Source: Bacteroidales bacterium (GTDB lineage: Bacteria > Bacteroidota > Bacteroidia > Bacteroidales > UBA932). Taken from it: a DNA stretch of 64,000 nt. The notes under the pieces were generated by a model. It was given only the letters and a program-made list of their open reading frames with translations, made no database searches and was not told where the DNA came from. The stretch covers positions 62,001-126,000 of the forward strand of contig JALOCI010000001.1 of the NCBI GenBank assembly GCA_023227835.1, written 5' to 3'. Positions 17,765 to 25,978 of this stretch are shown in pieces (within the stretch, counting starts at the first letter, position 1; every line of letters starts with the position of its first letter). Position numbers and translations under genes: made by a program.

Positions 17765-18727
17765 CTATAAAAAAATTCCTATTCCAATAATATCTTGCAG
17801 TCTGATTGTTCCGCATATACCCTCTTCATTAAGGACGGGAAGGCATGACACATTGTGCTCTTTCATAATTTTTAATGCATCAACAGCTAATTGTCCTTTT
17901 GTAGTTGTCTTAGGTGATTTGGTCATTACATCATATACAAATAAATGATAGATGTCAACACCTTTTTCTAATTGTCTTCTTAGATCTCCGTCTGTTATGA
18001 CACCTAGCAAATTATGATCTTTATCAATGACGTTAACGATTCCTAATCCCTTTTTACTTAATTCAATAATAGCTTCTTTTAATGTTGCGTTTTCATACAC
18101 TATTGCATTATTGTTTTCTTTAGCCATCAAGTCAGAAACCTTGATTACTAATTTCTTGCCAAGAGAGCCTGCAGGGTGAAATCTAGAGTAATTTAAATTC
18201 TGAAAGTCATAGATATTGCTTGCCACTACTGCTATAGCATCTCCATAACATAAAGCCGCAGTTGTACTGGATGTTGGAGCTAACCCAAGTATACATGCTT
18301 CATTAAATTTTGGGAAAACATCGCATATATCAGCGACTTTAGCTAAAGTGGAATCTGCATTTCCTGTTAAAGCTATCAATTTCGACCCTATTAGCTTAAT
18401 ATTTGGTAAAATATTTAAAATCTCATTACTCTCTCCACTATAACTAATTGCAAATACAATATCTTTTGAAGTTATCATTCCCAGATCTCCATGCATTGCC
18501 TCTGCAGGATGTAGATAGAAGGCTGGTGTTCCTAAACTTGCAAGAGTCGCTGCAATTTTCTTAGCTATATGGCCTGGCTTACCCATTCCTGTGACAATTA
18601 TTTTACCTTCACAAGACGTTATTGCTTCAACAATGGCAGAGAATGAATCACCTATAATATCTTTTGTTTTATTTAGTGCATCAATTTCTATCTCGAATAC
18701 TTTTTTACCTTCTTGTATAATATTCAT
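17765..18727 (-). CDS. kdsD: D-arabinose-5-phosphate isomerase (KdsD/KpsF)
   Basis: The 320-residue protein has an N-terminal SIS domain (about residues 25-170) with IIVTGMGKPGHIAKKIAATLASLGTPAFYLHPAEAMHGDLGMI, the motif of KdsD/GutQ/KpsF enzymes, and two CBS domains (about 205-320) with VITDGDLRR. It interconverts ribulose-5-phosphate and arabinose-5-phosphate, the first committed step to Kdo. It lies 7 bp after kdsA. A capsule-linked copy, like KpsF of E. coli K-antigen loci, is usually additional to the one used for lipopolysaccharide core. Length and domains match the family fully. Confidence 0.93.
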   Translation of the reverse strand: MNIIQEGKKVFEIEIDALNKTKDIIGDSFSAIVEAITSCEGKIIVTGMGKPGHIAKKIAATLASLGTPAFYLHPAEAMHGDLGMITSKDIVFAISYSGESNEILNILPNIKLIGSKLIALTGNADSTLAKVADICDVFPKFNEACILGLAPTSSTTAALCYGDAIAVVASNIYDFQNLNYSRFHPAGSLGKKLVIKVSDLMAKENNNAIVYENATLKEAIIELSKKGLGIVNVIDKDHNLLGVITDGDLRRQLEKGVDIYHLFVYDVMTKSPKTTTKGQLAVDALKIMKEHNVSCLPVLNEEGICGTIRLQDIIGIGIFL

Positions 18728-18734
18728 TTGCTAT

Positions 18735-19511
18735 TTATTGTACAGAATTATAAACCTTTATTATTCGTTTCAACATTTCTTCAAAACAATCGAGTCTTAC
18801 CATATTGGGGCCATCTGATAGTGCCTTATCTGGCTCAGGGTGAACTTCAAAAAACAACGCATCAACCCCCACAGCTATTGCTGCTTTAGCTAGTGGTTCA
18901 ACATAATCTCGATTACCACCAGTTGTTAATCCGTTACCTCCAGGTTTCTGTACGCTATGAGTAGCATCCATAACTATTGGGTAACCAAATTTTTTCATTT
19001 CAACTATACTCGTCATGTCAACAACTAGAGTGTTATATCCAAACGAAGTACCACGTTCGCATAATAAAATATTGTGATTTCCGGATTCTTCAATTTTTTT
19101 AACAACGTTGCCCATATCCCAAGGAGCCAAAAACTGTGCTTTCTTAACATTAATAATTTTACCAGTCTTTGCTGCAGCAACTACTAAGTCTGTTTGTCTA
19201 CACAAAAAGGCTGGAATTTGAATAATATCTGCTACCTCAGAAACCGTTTCTGCTTGCCATGGTTCATGAATGTCGGTACAAATATGAAGATCTAATTCAT
19301 CCTTTAGTCTCTTTAATATCCCAATTCCCTTGTCAATACCAGGGCCACGATATGAGGCAATACTTGTCCTATTAGCTTTATCAAACGATGCCTTAAAGTA
19401 ATACTTTAAGGACAGTCGATCAGCAATATTTTTTATTGTTCTAGCAATTAAATAAGAATTTTCGTAGGACTCGATAACACAGGGCCCTGCAATTAGTGTT
19501 AACATTTTCAT
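18735..19511 (-). CDS. kdsA: 3-deoxy-8-phosphooctulonate (Kdo-8-P) synthase
   Basis: The 258-residue protein begins LIAGPCVIESYENS and shows YYFKASFDKANRTS, IDKGIGILKR, CTDIHEPWQAE, NVKKAQFLAPWD, ERGTSFGYNTLVVD, DATHSVQKPG and FFEVHPEPDKALSDGPN, which together are diagnostic of KdsA. It condenses phosphoenolpyruvate with arabinose-5-phosphate. A Cys is not present at the metal-site position in the ERGTSFGYN region, so I make no claim on metal dependence. Its ATG overlaps the stop of the cytidylyltransferase upstream. The phosphatase KdsC is absent from the window and would have to be encoded elsewhere. Confidence 0.95.
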   Translation of the reverse strand: MKMLTLIAGPCVIESYENSYLIARTIKNIADRLSLKYYFKASFDKANRTSIASYRGPGIDKGIGILKRLKDELDLHICTDIHEPWQAETVSEVADIIQIPAFLCRQTDLVVAAAKTGKIINVKKAQFLAPWDMGNVVKKIEESGNHNILLCERGTSFGYNTLVVDMTSIVEMKKFGYPIVMDATHSVQKPGGNGLTTGGNRDYVEPLAKAAIAVGVDALFFEVHPEPDKALSDGPNMVRLDCFEEMLKRIIKVYNSVQ

Positions 19512-20155
19512 ATATTCTCAATTTCGGCAAGTTTGTATGCCAAATCGTAATCTTTTTTTTCATCTATATCAATCGCCTCAAGACCTGTTACTTCCTGAAT
19601 ATAAGGGCAGAAACCTATCCTTCGTCTATGCTTAATAAAAAGATCCTTTTTAAACATAAAGAAAGCACTCGTCTCTTTCCATATCGGTTCTAAATCTTGC
19701 GTACGAGGAACATCGTTAATATTGTAATTGATGGGTTTTCCTTGATACCAAGCAAATGTTTTAATTTTCTCAGCAGAAAATGCAGAATCATTCTCCCCAT
19801 TAATGATATGAAAAAGAGCATTTTCAATTGAAGCTGGCTTGATGAATGGGGAAGTAGTGTGTGCTAATATATAAATATCTGCATCTACTTCGTTAATAAA
19901 ATTCGAATAAATTTCAAATCCTTTTACAGTATTTCCATCAAGTCTTTTATCTCGGATTTTAAGGAGGACTCCATTTGGTAAAAAATCCATTACCCTTGGA
20001 TCGCTACAATAGACGTAAACTTCGTCAATACCACGAGACTTAAGTAATGAATTCACTATATGCCAACATAAGGGATGACCAGCTATTGGTAGAATGTTCT
20101 TATGAGGTAAACGCTGAGAATTTAACTTAATTGGAACAAAAGCAACTGTTTTCAT
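19508..20155 (-). CDS. NeuA-like cytidylyltransferase (Kdo/ulosonate CMP transferase)
   Basis: The 215-residue protein begins VAFVPIKLNSQRLPHKNILPIAGHPL, the CTP-binding loop, and has the NDVPRTQDLEPIWKETSAFFMFKK segment found in acylneuraminate cytidylyltransferases (COG1083). In this three-gene unit with kdsA and kdsD it would activate Kdo or a Kdo-derived acid as the CMP sugar. It is shorter than, and different from, the standard Kdo enzyme KdsB, so a modified octulosonate is possible. It is the first gene after a 448-bp intergenic region and probably the start of the operon. It shares the PRTQDLEP stretch with the protein at 4512-5216. Confidence 0.85.
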   Translation of the reverse strand: MKTVAFVPIKLNSQRLPHKNILPIAGHPLCWHIVNSLLKSRGIDEVYVYCSDPRVMDFLPNGVLLKIRDKRLDGNTVKGFEIYSNFINEVDADIYILAHTTSPFIKPASIENALFHIINGENDSAFSAEKIKTFAWYQGKPINYNINDVPRTQDLEPIWKETSAFFMFKKDLFIKHRRRIGFCPYIQEVTGLEAIDIDEKKDYDLAYKLAEIENI

Positions 20156-20524
20156 ATTTTAGAATAAAAAGATTAATCTATTTTCCAACCACTTTATTAT
20201 AATTCCACCATAATAAAGTTTATGTTTTTATCATTTAAAGTATTTAATATATACCCCAATATATATTTCTATTTGTTGCAGTTGGGTGTTCTCGTTTGAA
20301 GTAATCTATCTAGATTTATTGAGGTGAATTCATCTCCTTATAAGCCATTTTTTGAAGTAGAAATTATTATACTTTAAGAATATTATTGTATCATAATCCC
20401 TGTGTTAAACGTTTGCATAAACACTTATAGAAATACAGATGTTGTTTGCTACTCTATACAATTTATGTAGACATAAATATAGCTCCACAAAAAGTCCTGT
20501 AAACAAGTATTATTTTCTTCATAT
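20156..20524. other. AT-rich intergenic region upstream of the capsule biosynthesis genes
   Basis: About 370 bases with no gene. The region separates the export genes (wzc side, terminated just beyond) from the sugar-synthesis genes and should hold the promoter for the minus-strand operon starting at 20155. I found no convincing TTTG/TAnnTTTG pair. Base composition changes here: strongly AT-rich to the left, nearer average to the right. Confidence 0.4.
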
Positions 20525-20583
20525 TATTAAAAATTTTCCCCGAGAAACAGATCCTAGTGGGTATAGACGTCATCGGGGAAAAT
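20525..20583 (-). terminator. Stem-loop terminator downstream of wzc
   Basis: An 11-bp perfect inverted repeat ATTTTCCCCGA (20533-20543) and its complement (20573-20583), with a 29-base loop, lies 20 bases past the wzc stop. Read on the minus strand the second arm runs into TTTTTAATAA, as expected for intrinsic termination of the export operon. Confidence 0.65.
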
Positions 20584-20603
20584 CTTTAATTCAGTTTCAA
20601 TAT

Positions 20604-22985
20604 TTATTCACTCCCCCCGCTCTCATACCCTTGGGCATACCCGTATCTGTATCTGTACGAGTATTTATACCCATATTTATACCTTCCCTGGGTTCTCGGA
20701 GTAACTGCCATATTGAGCACAACCGCGACATTGCGGAGTCTCTTGTCATGTACAAGGTTGTTGATGAAACTGATTGTGTCCTTTTCTGAGTAACCCTCTC
20801 TAACTACATAAATGCATGCATCTGCATATTTTGAGAGCATGAATGTATCTGAAACCACCCCTACAGGGGCAGAGTCTATGACAACATAGTCGAACTCCTT
20901 TTTAAGTTCATGAATAAGCTCTCCGGCTCTTCTCTTTGACAGGAGTTCATTAGGGTTAGGTGGTATGGGGCCGCTTTGCAATGCGTAGAAGTTACCCTCA
21001 ATCTGCTCTATAATTTCGTTATGATTCTGTATCTGTCCTGCCAGGTAGGATGTAAAACCGACCTCTCTTTTAGGTATTCCGATAACATGGGAGAGTTTCG
21101 GGTTACGAATGTCTGCTCCGACAAGTATTGTCTTCTTGTCCATTAGAGAGAGACTTCTTGCAAGGTTGGCTGCAAGGAAGGATTTTCCCTCTTTCGAAAT
21201 TGTAGAGGTGACAAGTATCACATTCTGCTCCTTCTCGCTCAGCATAAACAAAAGGTTATTTCTCATGGTCCTGAACATCTCGTTTACAACCGAGGTGTCA
21301 TTCGGTTTAACTACAAGTTTTCCGTGGTCAGGGAAATTCTCAACCTTCATTATATCGCCTATGACATTTATATCCTTCAGGTTGGCCATATCACCCATAC
21401 CGGTTATTTTGGTCTGGAAATAGTCAATTAAAAATAGAATCAGTGCAGGTATTGCAAGTCCGATAAGAAGGAAAACAAACAGAACAATCACTCTTCTTGG
21501 AGATACAGGTCCTGCAGATGAATATGCCCTTGCAATAAGTTTCGCCTTAGGAGCAACCCCTGCTTGTGTGAGGTTTGTCTCCTCCCTCTTCTGGAGCAGA
21601 TATGTGTATAGTGCGGATTTTACCTCCTGTTGCCTTAGGATATCTGTGTATTGTCTCGATACTGTAGGGATGCTGTGTATCTTGGAGGTGGTGATTGTAT
21701 TTTCGCGTTGAAGATCCCTGAGTGCAATCTCTGAGGCATTTTTCTCGTTTGCCAGGGAGGCTCTGATGCTCTCATGCATTGTTGCAATCTGGCTGTTTAG
21801 CTGTTTTGAAGCCGGGTTCATCTCAGATGCAGAGGATTGTACTCTCTCTCTCTGCATAAGAAGTTCATTATAGTTCTGAATTACCGATATTAACCCCGGG
21901 TCTGTTATGCCGAGATTCGGTACTAGCTTGTTTTTGTTTTCCGGATTGGAAATAAAGTTTTGAATATAGGTTATGAGATTGAGCTGAGTCTCTATCTCCA
22001 GCGACTGTGCGTCGAAACTTGAACTCTTGGTGAAGTATGAGGAGACCTGTGTCGGCAGGTCTGTCACCTGATTCTGTTTACGGAAAGCCTCCACCTGATA
22101 CTCGACATCTCCAAGCTCCATTGCGATGTTCTTCAGCCTCTCTTCAATAAATACCGCCGTGTTATATGCAACTTTATTTTTATCTTCTGCCGCTTGCCTG
22201 TTGTACTCCTCAACCAGAGCTGTCAGGAAATCCTCTCCCTTTGCCCTGATCTCTGCCCTGTATGAGATATCAAGCTGGGTTGACTGTTTGCTTGTTGTAG
22301 CAATGTTTATATTCCCGATAATCCCTCTTGCTTTGGACATTGCATTAATAATTGTTACTTCCAGAGGGCGGTTTTCCATAGTGTAACCATCATGTTTTGC
22401 AATGTAGAATTTACCTATTGGCAGGGAAATTATTGAAGGAAGCTTGTCGATGGTAAGGGTCTTGGATTCACCCTTGAACTCAGCCACCATTTTCAGTGTC
22501 TCTCCACTCTTCTTTGAAAAGGTCAGCTTTACGGCACAAGGTATCTTTTCGGGATCCATATCCTCCCACCTGACATAAAGAGGTGTGTTTTTGTATAGGT
22601 CAGGCTCGTAGAAACGGGTCCTGTGAACATAGCGATATGTGGTATAAAGTTCGAGATCTGTAACAATCTTGCAGATCATGTCCGGAGATTTGAAAGTTCC
22701 TATCTCGTTGTCAATATTGCTCTTGGCAAACCCTTTCATCCCCATGTCCTCGAGCAGGAAGCTCTCCTGCATATTATTCTGATCCTCTTTGATAAGCACT
22801 GAGGTCCTCACCTGATAGGCCGGAGTTTGAAATTTGAGGTATATGAAGCCCATTACAAGTAGCACTGTGGCTGAAATTGCGAACAGGTACCACTTGTTCA
22901 GAAAAATATAAACTAACTGTTTAACATCGATCTCGGGTGTCTCTTCGGTATTGACAACCTGGTTCGGGTTCTGGTTATCTTGCAT
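20604..22985 (-). CDS. wzc: Polysaccharide co-polymerase / BY-kinase (Wzc)
   Basis: I start at the ATG at 22985 (MQDNQNPNQVVN), giving 793 residues and avoiding overlap with wza. Domain order: an N-terminal Wzz domain with a first helix near residue 40, a long coiled periplasmic region with GNVR-like GnvR features (about 300-480), a second helix near 505, and a cytoplasmic kinase domain with the Walker A variant STISKEGKSF (about 585), Walker A' ILVGADIRNPK and Walker B YVVIDSAPVG. The tail is a tyrosine cluster (YKYGYKYSYRYRYGYAQGY) that is autophosphorylated in this family. Wzc controls chain length and export together with the adjacent Wza. Confidence 0.95.
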   Translation of the reverse strand: MQDNQNPNQVVNTEETPEIDVKQLVYIFLNKWYLFAISATVLLVMGFIYLKFQTPAYQVRTSVLIKEDQNNMQESFLLEDMGMKGFAKSNIDNEIGTFKSPDMICKIVTDLELYTTYRYVHRTRFYEPDLYKNTPLYVRWEDMDPEKIPCAVKLTFSKKSGETLKMVAEFKGESKTLTIDKLPSIISLPIGKFYIAKHDGYTMENRPLEVTIINAMSKARGIIGNINIATTSKQSTQLDISYRAEIRAKGEDFLTALVEEYNRQAAEDKNKVAYNTAVFIEERLKNIAMELGDVEYQVEAFRKQNQVTDLPTQVSSYFTKSSSFDAQSLEIETQLNLITYIQNFISNPENKNKLVPNLGITDPGLISVIQNYNELLMQRERVQSSASEMNPASKQLNSQIATMHESIRASLANEKNASEIALRDLQRENTITTSKIHSIPTVSRQYTDILRQQEVKSALYTYLLQKREETNLTQAGVAPKAKLIARAYSSAGPVSPRRVIVLFVFLLIGLAIPALILFLIDYFQTKITGMGDMANLKDINVIGDIMKVENFPDHGKLVVKPNDTSVVNEMFRTMRNNLLFMLSEKEQNVILVTSTISKEGKSFLAANLARSLSLMDKKTILVGADIRNPKLSHVIGIPKREVGFTSYLAGQIQNHNEIIEQIEGNFYALQSGPIPPNPNELLSKRRAGELIHELKKEFDYVVIDSAPVGVVSDTFMLSKYADACIYVVREGYSEKDTISFINNLVHDKRLRNVAVVLNMAVTPRTQGRYKYGYKYSYRYRYGYAQGYESGGSE

Positions 22986-22995
22986 AACTTTCTGC

Positions 22996-23814
22996 TTACT
23001 GGTTAAATTTAAATACTGTGAAGATGAGTGTGGCAACCGATACCAGAGTCGATACTATTGAGATTGTAATTGTCTCTGATGCACCGATACCGGCAGCTTT
23101 TGCCCGTGTCTTATTAGGCTCAATATAAAGAACGTCGTTCTGCTGGAGGTAGTAGAGGTCCAGATTTGTGAGGAGTGATGCACTCTGGAGGTTTATTCTT
23201 GAGATGCTCTTCTTGCCTGTGGCGTCTTCTCGTATCAGAAGAACGTTCTCTCTCTTTCCGTAAATAGTAAGATCCCCTGCCATTGCAAGTGCGTCGAATA
23301 TCGTGCACTGCTCGTTCATAAGGGTGTAGGAGCCCGGCCTTGCGACCTCTCCGAGTACTGAAATCTTGTAATTTTTAAACCTTACATTTATAACCGGAAC
23401 CTCTGTTATGTAACCGGGGTGTATTTTGTTTTTGATTAACTCTTGCAACTGAACTCTTGTCAGCCCTAACACCTTGAGTCTTCCAATGACCGGATACTCT
23501 ATGTTGCCCTGGTTGTCAACAATGTAGGTTTGCAACTCAGCACCTTGTATGCTACCTGCGTTTGTTGTTGTGATGCCGCTGCCGGCTGTCGAACCAAGGT
23601 TAAACGGGGCGGCAGCTTCGGGAACGGTTGTATTAACGGAGATGGTGAGAACATCTTTGGGCATTATTTTGGCCTCGTAGATTTTAGCCGTCTTTTCCAG
23701 ATCGTATTGGCTGATGTTGTCGGCATCTTTCATGTATGTGATGTGTTTGCCGGAGCCGCAGGCGGACAGGATTGAGATTCCTGCGGCCGCTGTGAGTAGG
23801 TGTCTGAGTTTCAT
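22996..23814 (-). CDS. wza: Outer-membrane polysaccharide export lipoprotein (Wza)
   Basis: The 272-residue protein has a lipoprotein signal ending ILSAC (Cys 19), a polysaccharide-export (PES) domain with AKIMPKDVLTISVNT and SLBB domains around VLGEVARPGSYTLMNEQ. A hydrophobic segment near the C-terminus (ETITISIVSTLVSVATLIFTVF) would be the outer-membrane helix. It is shorter than E. coli Wza (about 380), as is usual for Bacteroidetes homologues. The start ATG overlaps the stop of the dehydratase gene (ATGA), and it lies 10 bp before wzc, so dehydratase-wza-wzc form one operon. Confidence 0.93.
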   Translation of the reverse strand: MKLRHLLTAAAGISILSACGSGKHITYMKDADNISQYDLEKTAKIYEAKIMPKDVLTISVNTTVPEAAAPFNLGSTAGSGITTTNAGSIQGAELQTYIVDNQGNIEYPVIGRLKVLGLTRVQLQELIKNKIHPGYITEVPVINVRFKNYKISVLGEVARPGSYTLMNEQCTIFDALAMAGDLTIYGKRENVLLIREDATGKKSISRINLQSASLLTNLDLYYLQQNDVLYIEPNKTRAKAAGIGASETITISIVSTLVSVATLIFTVFKFNQ

Positions 23815-25814
23815 TTATCTATAAATTTTTGTTCATTCGGTAATTCTTCTTTGTAGCCGTTCTCTATATCCAGTTTTTCGTAATCCGGGGAGCATTGACT
23901 TATAAACTCGGGTATAAGGTTTTTCAGCAGCTTGACCACCTCAACCGGCTGTGTCCATTCGGCCGCTGTCGTTATGAGCTTATGGATGCGGGGACGTATG
24001 TAGTCGAAACGGTATTGCCGCACCTTGGCAATCCGGAGTTTGCGGTGAGGGGTGGGGAGAGTGTTCTCATCGGTCGCAAGAAGCTCTTCGTAGAGCTTCT
24101 CTCCAGGGCGCAGTCCTGTCTCCACAATCTCTATGTCTTTCCCCGGAGTCTTGCCTGCTAATCTTATCATCTTCTCTGCAAGGTCGTATATCTTTATGGC
24201 CTCACCCATATCAAATATATATATCTGACCGCCGTTCCCAATGCACCCGGCCTCGAGAACAAGGCTGCACGCCTCAGGGATTGTCATAAAATATCGTACA
24301 ATATCTCTGTGAGTGACTGTTACCGGTCCTCCCTCTTCAATCTGTCTTTTAAAGAGAGGAACCACAGACCCGTTAGAGCCCAGGACATTTCCGAATCTTG
24401 TGGTTACAAAATGGGTTTTTATCTCAGGTTTTGTCTCTTTCAGATGGTGGAAAAGGGATTGTATGTATATCTCTGCTGCCCGTTTCGTGGCTCCCATTAC
24501 GTTTGTGGGGTTGACGGCCTTGTCTGTGGATATCATTACAAATCTCTCGATTCCGAATTCAACCGAAAGATCTGCCACTACCTTCGTCCCGAGTACATTT
24601 GTGATAACCGCGGCCGACGGGTGACGCTCCATCATAGGGACATGCTTGTAGGCGGCTGCGTGAAATACTATATCCGGCTGTGCACATTCGAAAACCTGTC
24701 GCATTTTTGCCTCGTTGCTCACGGAGCCTATGACACTTTTTATTTTAATATCACCCTTCAAAGTGGACAGAGTAAGGAAGAGATCGTTCAGTGGGGTCTC
24801 TGCCTGGTCGAGTAGTGTGAGTCGCTTGCATTTGAAGTTTGTGAGTTGAGTGCATATCTCACTGCCGATTGAACCTGCTGCTCCGGTGATTAGTATGCTT
24901 TTTCCTTCAAAGTATGGTGCGAGAAGTGCCTTGTTTATCTCTATGGCGTTTCTTCCGAGAAGGTCTTCTATCTTGATTTTGTTTATCTGTGGGATTGTGG
25001 GGATATTCTGGTCGTTTTCATCCCCCTTGAATTTGCTGTATGATGTTACAGCCAGAAGTTCCAGCCCGTCAACAATGCAAAGGTCGTAGAACTCCTTCGG
25101 CATCATATCGATCTGGTTTTTGTAAAGAAGCATGGATTGCACATTGTAGCGCTCCATGTGTCTCTTTATACCCTCTTTTGCGGAAAGAACCGGAAGTCCT
25201 GCAAGTGACTTGCCTACGTGCGCCTCTTTTAGTGCTATGAAGGCTACCGGTTTGTACGGGTTCTGATTCTCGTCTCTTATTGATTGTGCAAGAAGCACTG
25301 AGTCATGTTCACTCCCGAGAATGAATATACTTTTTTTCTCTTTTGGAATATTGCTCTCTAAATATGAAAAGACCGACCTTACGGTGAACCTCATAAGAAG
25401 TTGCATGGCTAATATGATTAGCCCTACCATCGGACCGAACCACAGTTGGAACTTTACCGGGCATTCCATGCCGTTTGTTGTGCTGTTAGCCAGGATTCCG
25501 GCAATCGTAAAGAGAACTATCGCCGTTATGTTGGACAGCACCACTCTGTAAAGGTCTTTCCAGGTCGAGAATCTGACAACTCCGTGGTGTGCGCGGAAAA
25601 TTGTTGAGCTGAATATATATATTCCGGTGATGGTCACTATCTTCAGCAGAAAATATGTGTAGTTGTTGTTTGAAAGTGTCTCTCTGAAGAACCAGAATGC
25701 AGTAAAGCACATAACTACGATGGCAACGTCCAGGATTAGTATGGACCATCTTGGCATGTAGTTACGTAAGAGTAGCTTTATGTTGAGACGGAGCTTTTGC
25801 AGAAGTTTGTTCAT
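23811..25814 (-). CDS. Membrane-bound nucleoside-diphosphate-sugar 4,6-dehydratase (CapD/WbpM family)
   Basis: I use the ATG at 25814 (MNKLLQKLRL); the frame extends five codons up only with GTG. The 667-residue protein has four N-terminal membrane helices (about residues 20-140), a CoA-binding-like domain (SIFILGSEHDSVLLAQ, about 165) and a C-terminal SDR domain with ILITGAAGSIGSEI (about 310) and MISTDKAVNPTNVMGATK. It forms a UDP-4-keto-6-deoxy sugar, usually UDP-QuiNAc or UDP-FucNAc precursors. Being first in the operon with wza and wzc, it probably supplies the initiating sugar. No separate initiating phosphoglycosyltransferase is seen in the window. Confidence 0.93.
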   Translation of the reverse strand: MNKLLQKLRLNIKLLLRNYMPRWSILILDVAIVVMCFTAFWFFRETLSNNNYTYFLLKIVTITGIYIFSSTIFRAHHGVVRFSTWKDLYRVVLSNITAIVLFTIAGILANSTTNGMECPVKFQLWFGPMVGLIILAMQLLMRFTVRSVFSYLESNIPKEKKSIFILGSEHDSVLLAQSIRDENQNPYKPVAFIALKEAHVGKSLAGLPVLSAKEGIKRHMERYNVQSMLLYKNQIDMMPKEFYDLCIVDGLELLAVTSYSKFKGDENDQNIPTIPQINKIKIEDLLGRNAIEINKALLAPYFEGKSILITGAAGSIGSEICTQLTNFKCKRLTLLDQAETPLNDLFLTLSTLKGDIKIKSVIGSVSNEAKMRQVFECAQPDIVFHAAAYKHVPMMERHPSAAVITNVLGTKVVADLSVEFGIERFVMISTDKAVNPTNVMGATKRAAEIYIQSLFHHLKETKPEIKTHFVTTRFGNVLGSNGSVVPLFKRQIEEGGPVTVTHRDIVRYFMTIPEACSLVLEAGCIGNGGQIYIFDMGEAIKIYDLAEKMIRLAGKTPGKDIEIVETGLRPGEKLYEELLATDENTLPTPHRKLRIAKVRQYRFDYIRPRIHKLITTAAEWTQPVEVVKLLKNLIPEFISQCSPDYEKLDIENGYKEELPNEQKFIDK

Positions 25815-25883
25815 AGAGGGTATGCGCACGGAAGCTGGTGAGTCACATTTTATGTAGTGCTCACAGTTTAAGTTCAGTAACTA

Positions 25884-25909
25884 CAAAGTTAAAAAAATAT
25901 CCTGCGAAA
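25884..25909 (-). promoter_or_regulatory. Candidate promoter of the dehydratase-wza-wzc operon
   Basis: On the minus strand TAACTTTG (plus 25884-25891) matches the Bacteroidetes -7 box TAnnTTTG. A weak TTTC lies further upstream (25906-25909) at shorter than ideal spacing. The distance to the ATG at 25814 is about 70 bases. Confidence 0.45.
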
Positions 25910-25978
25910 CAGCCCTTTTCTTTAATTATTTTCTACTAAATTTGAGCCAATTAGAATGCTTTAAATCTCAAATTCAAA

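Noticed and set aside
24309..24815. Plus-strand frame of 168 codons opposite the CapD-like gene
   Set aside because: Cys/Tyr-rich composition typical of antisense translation of an SDR gene.
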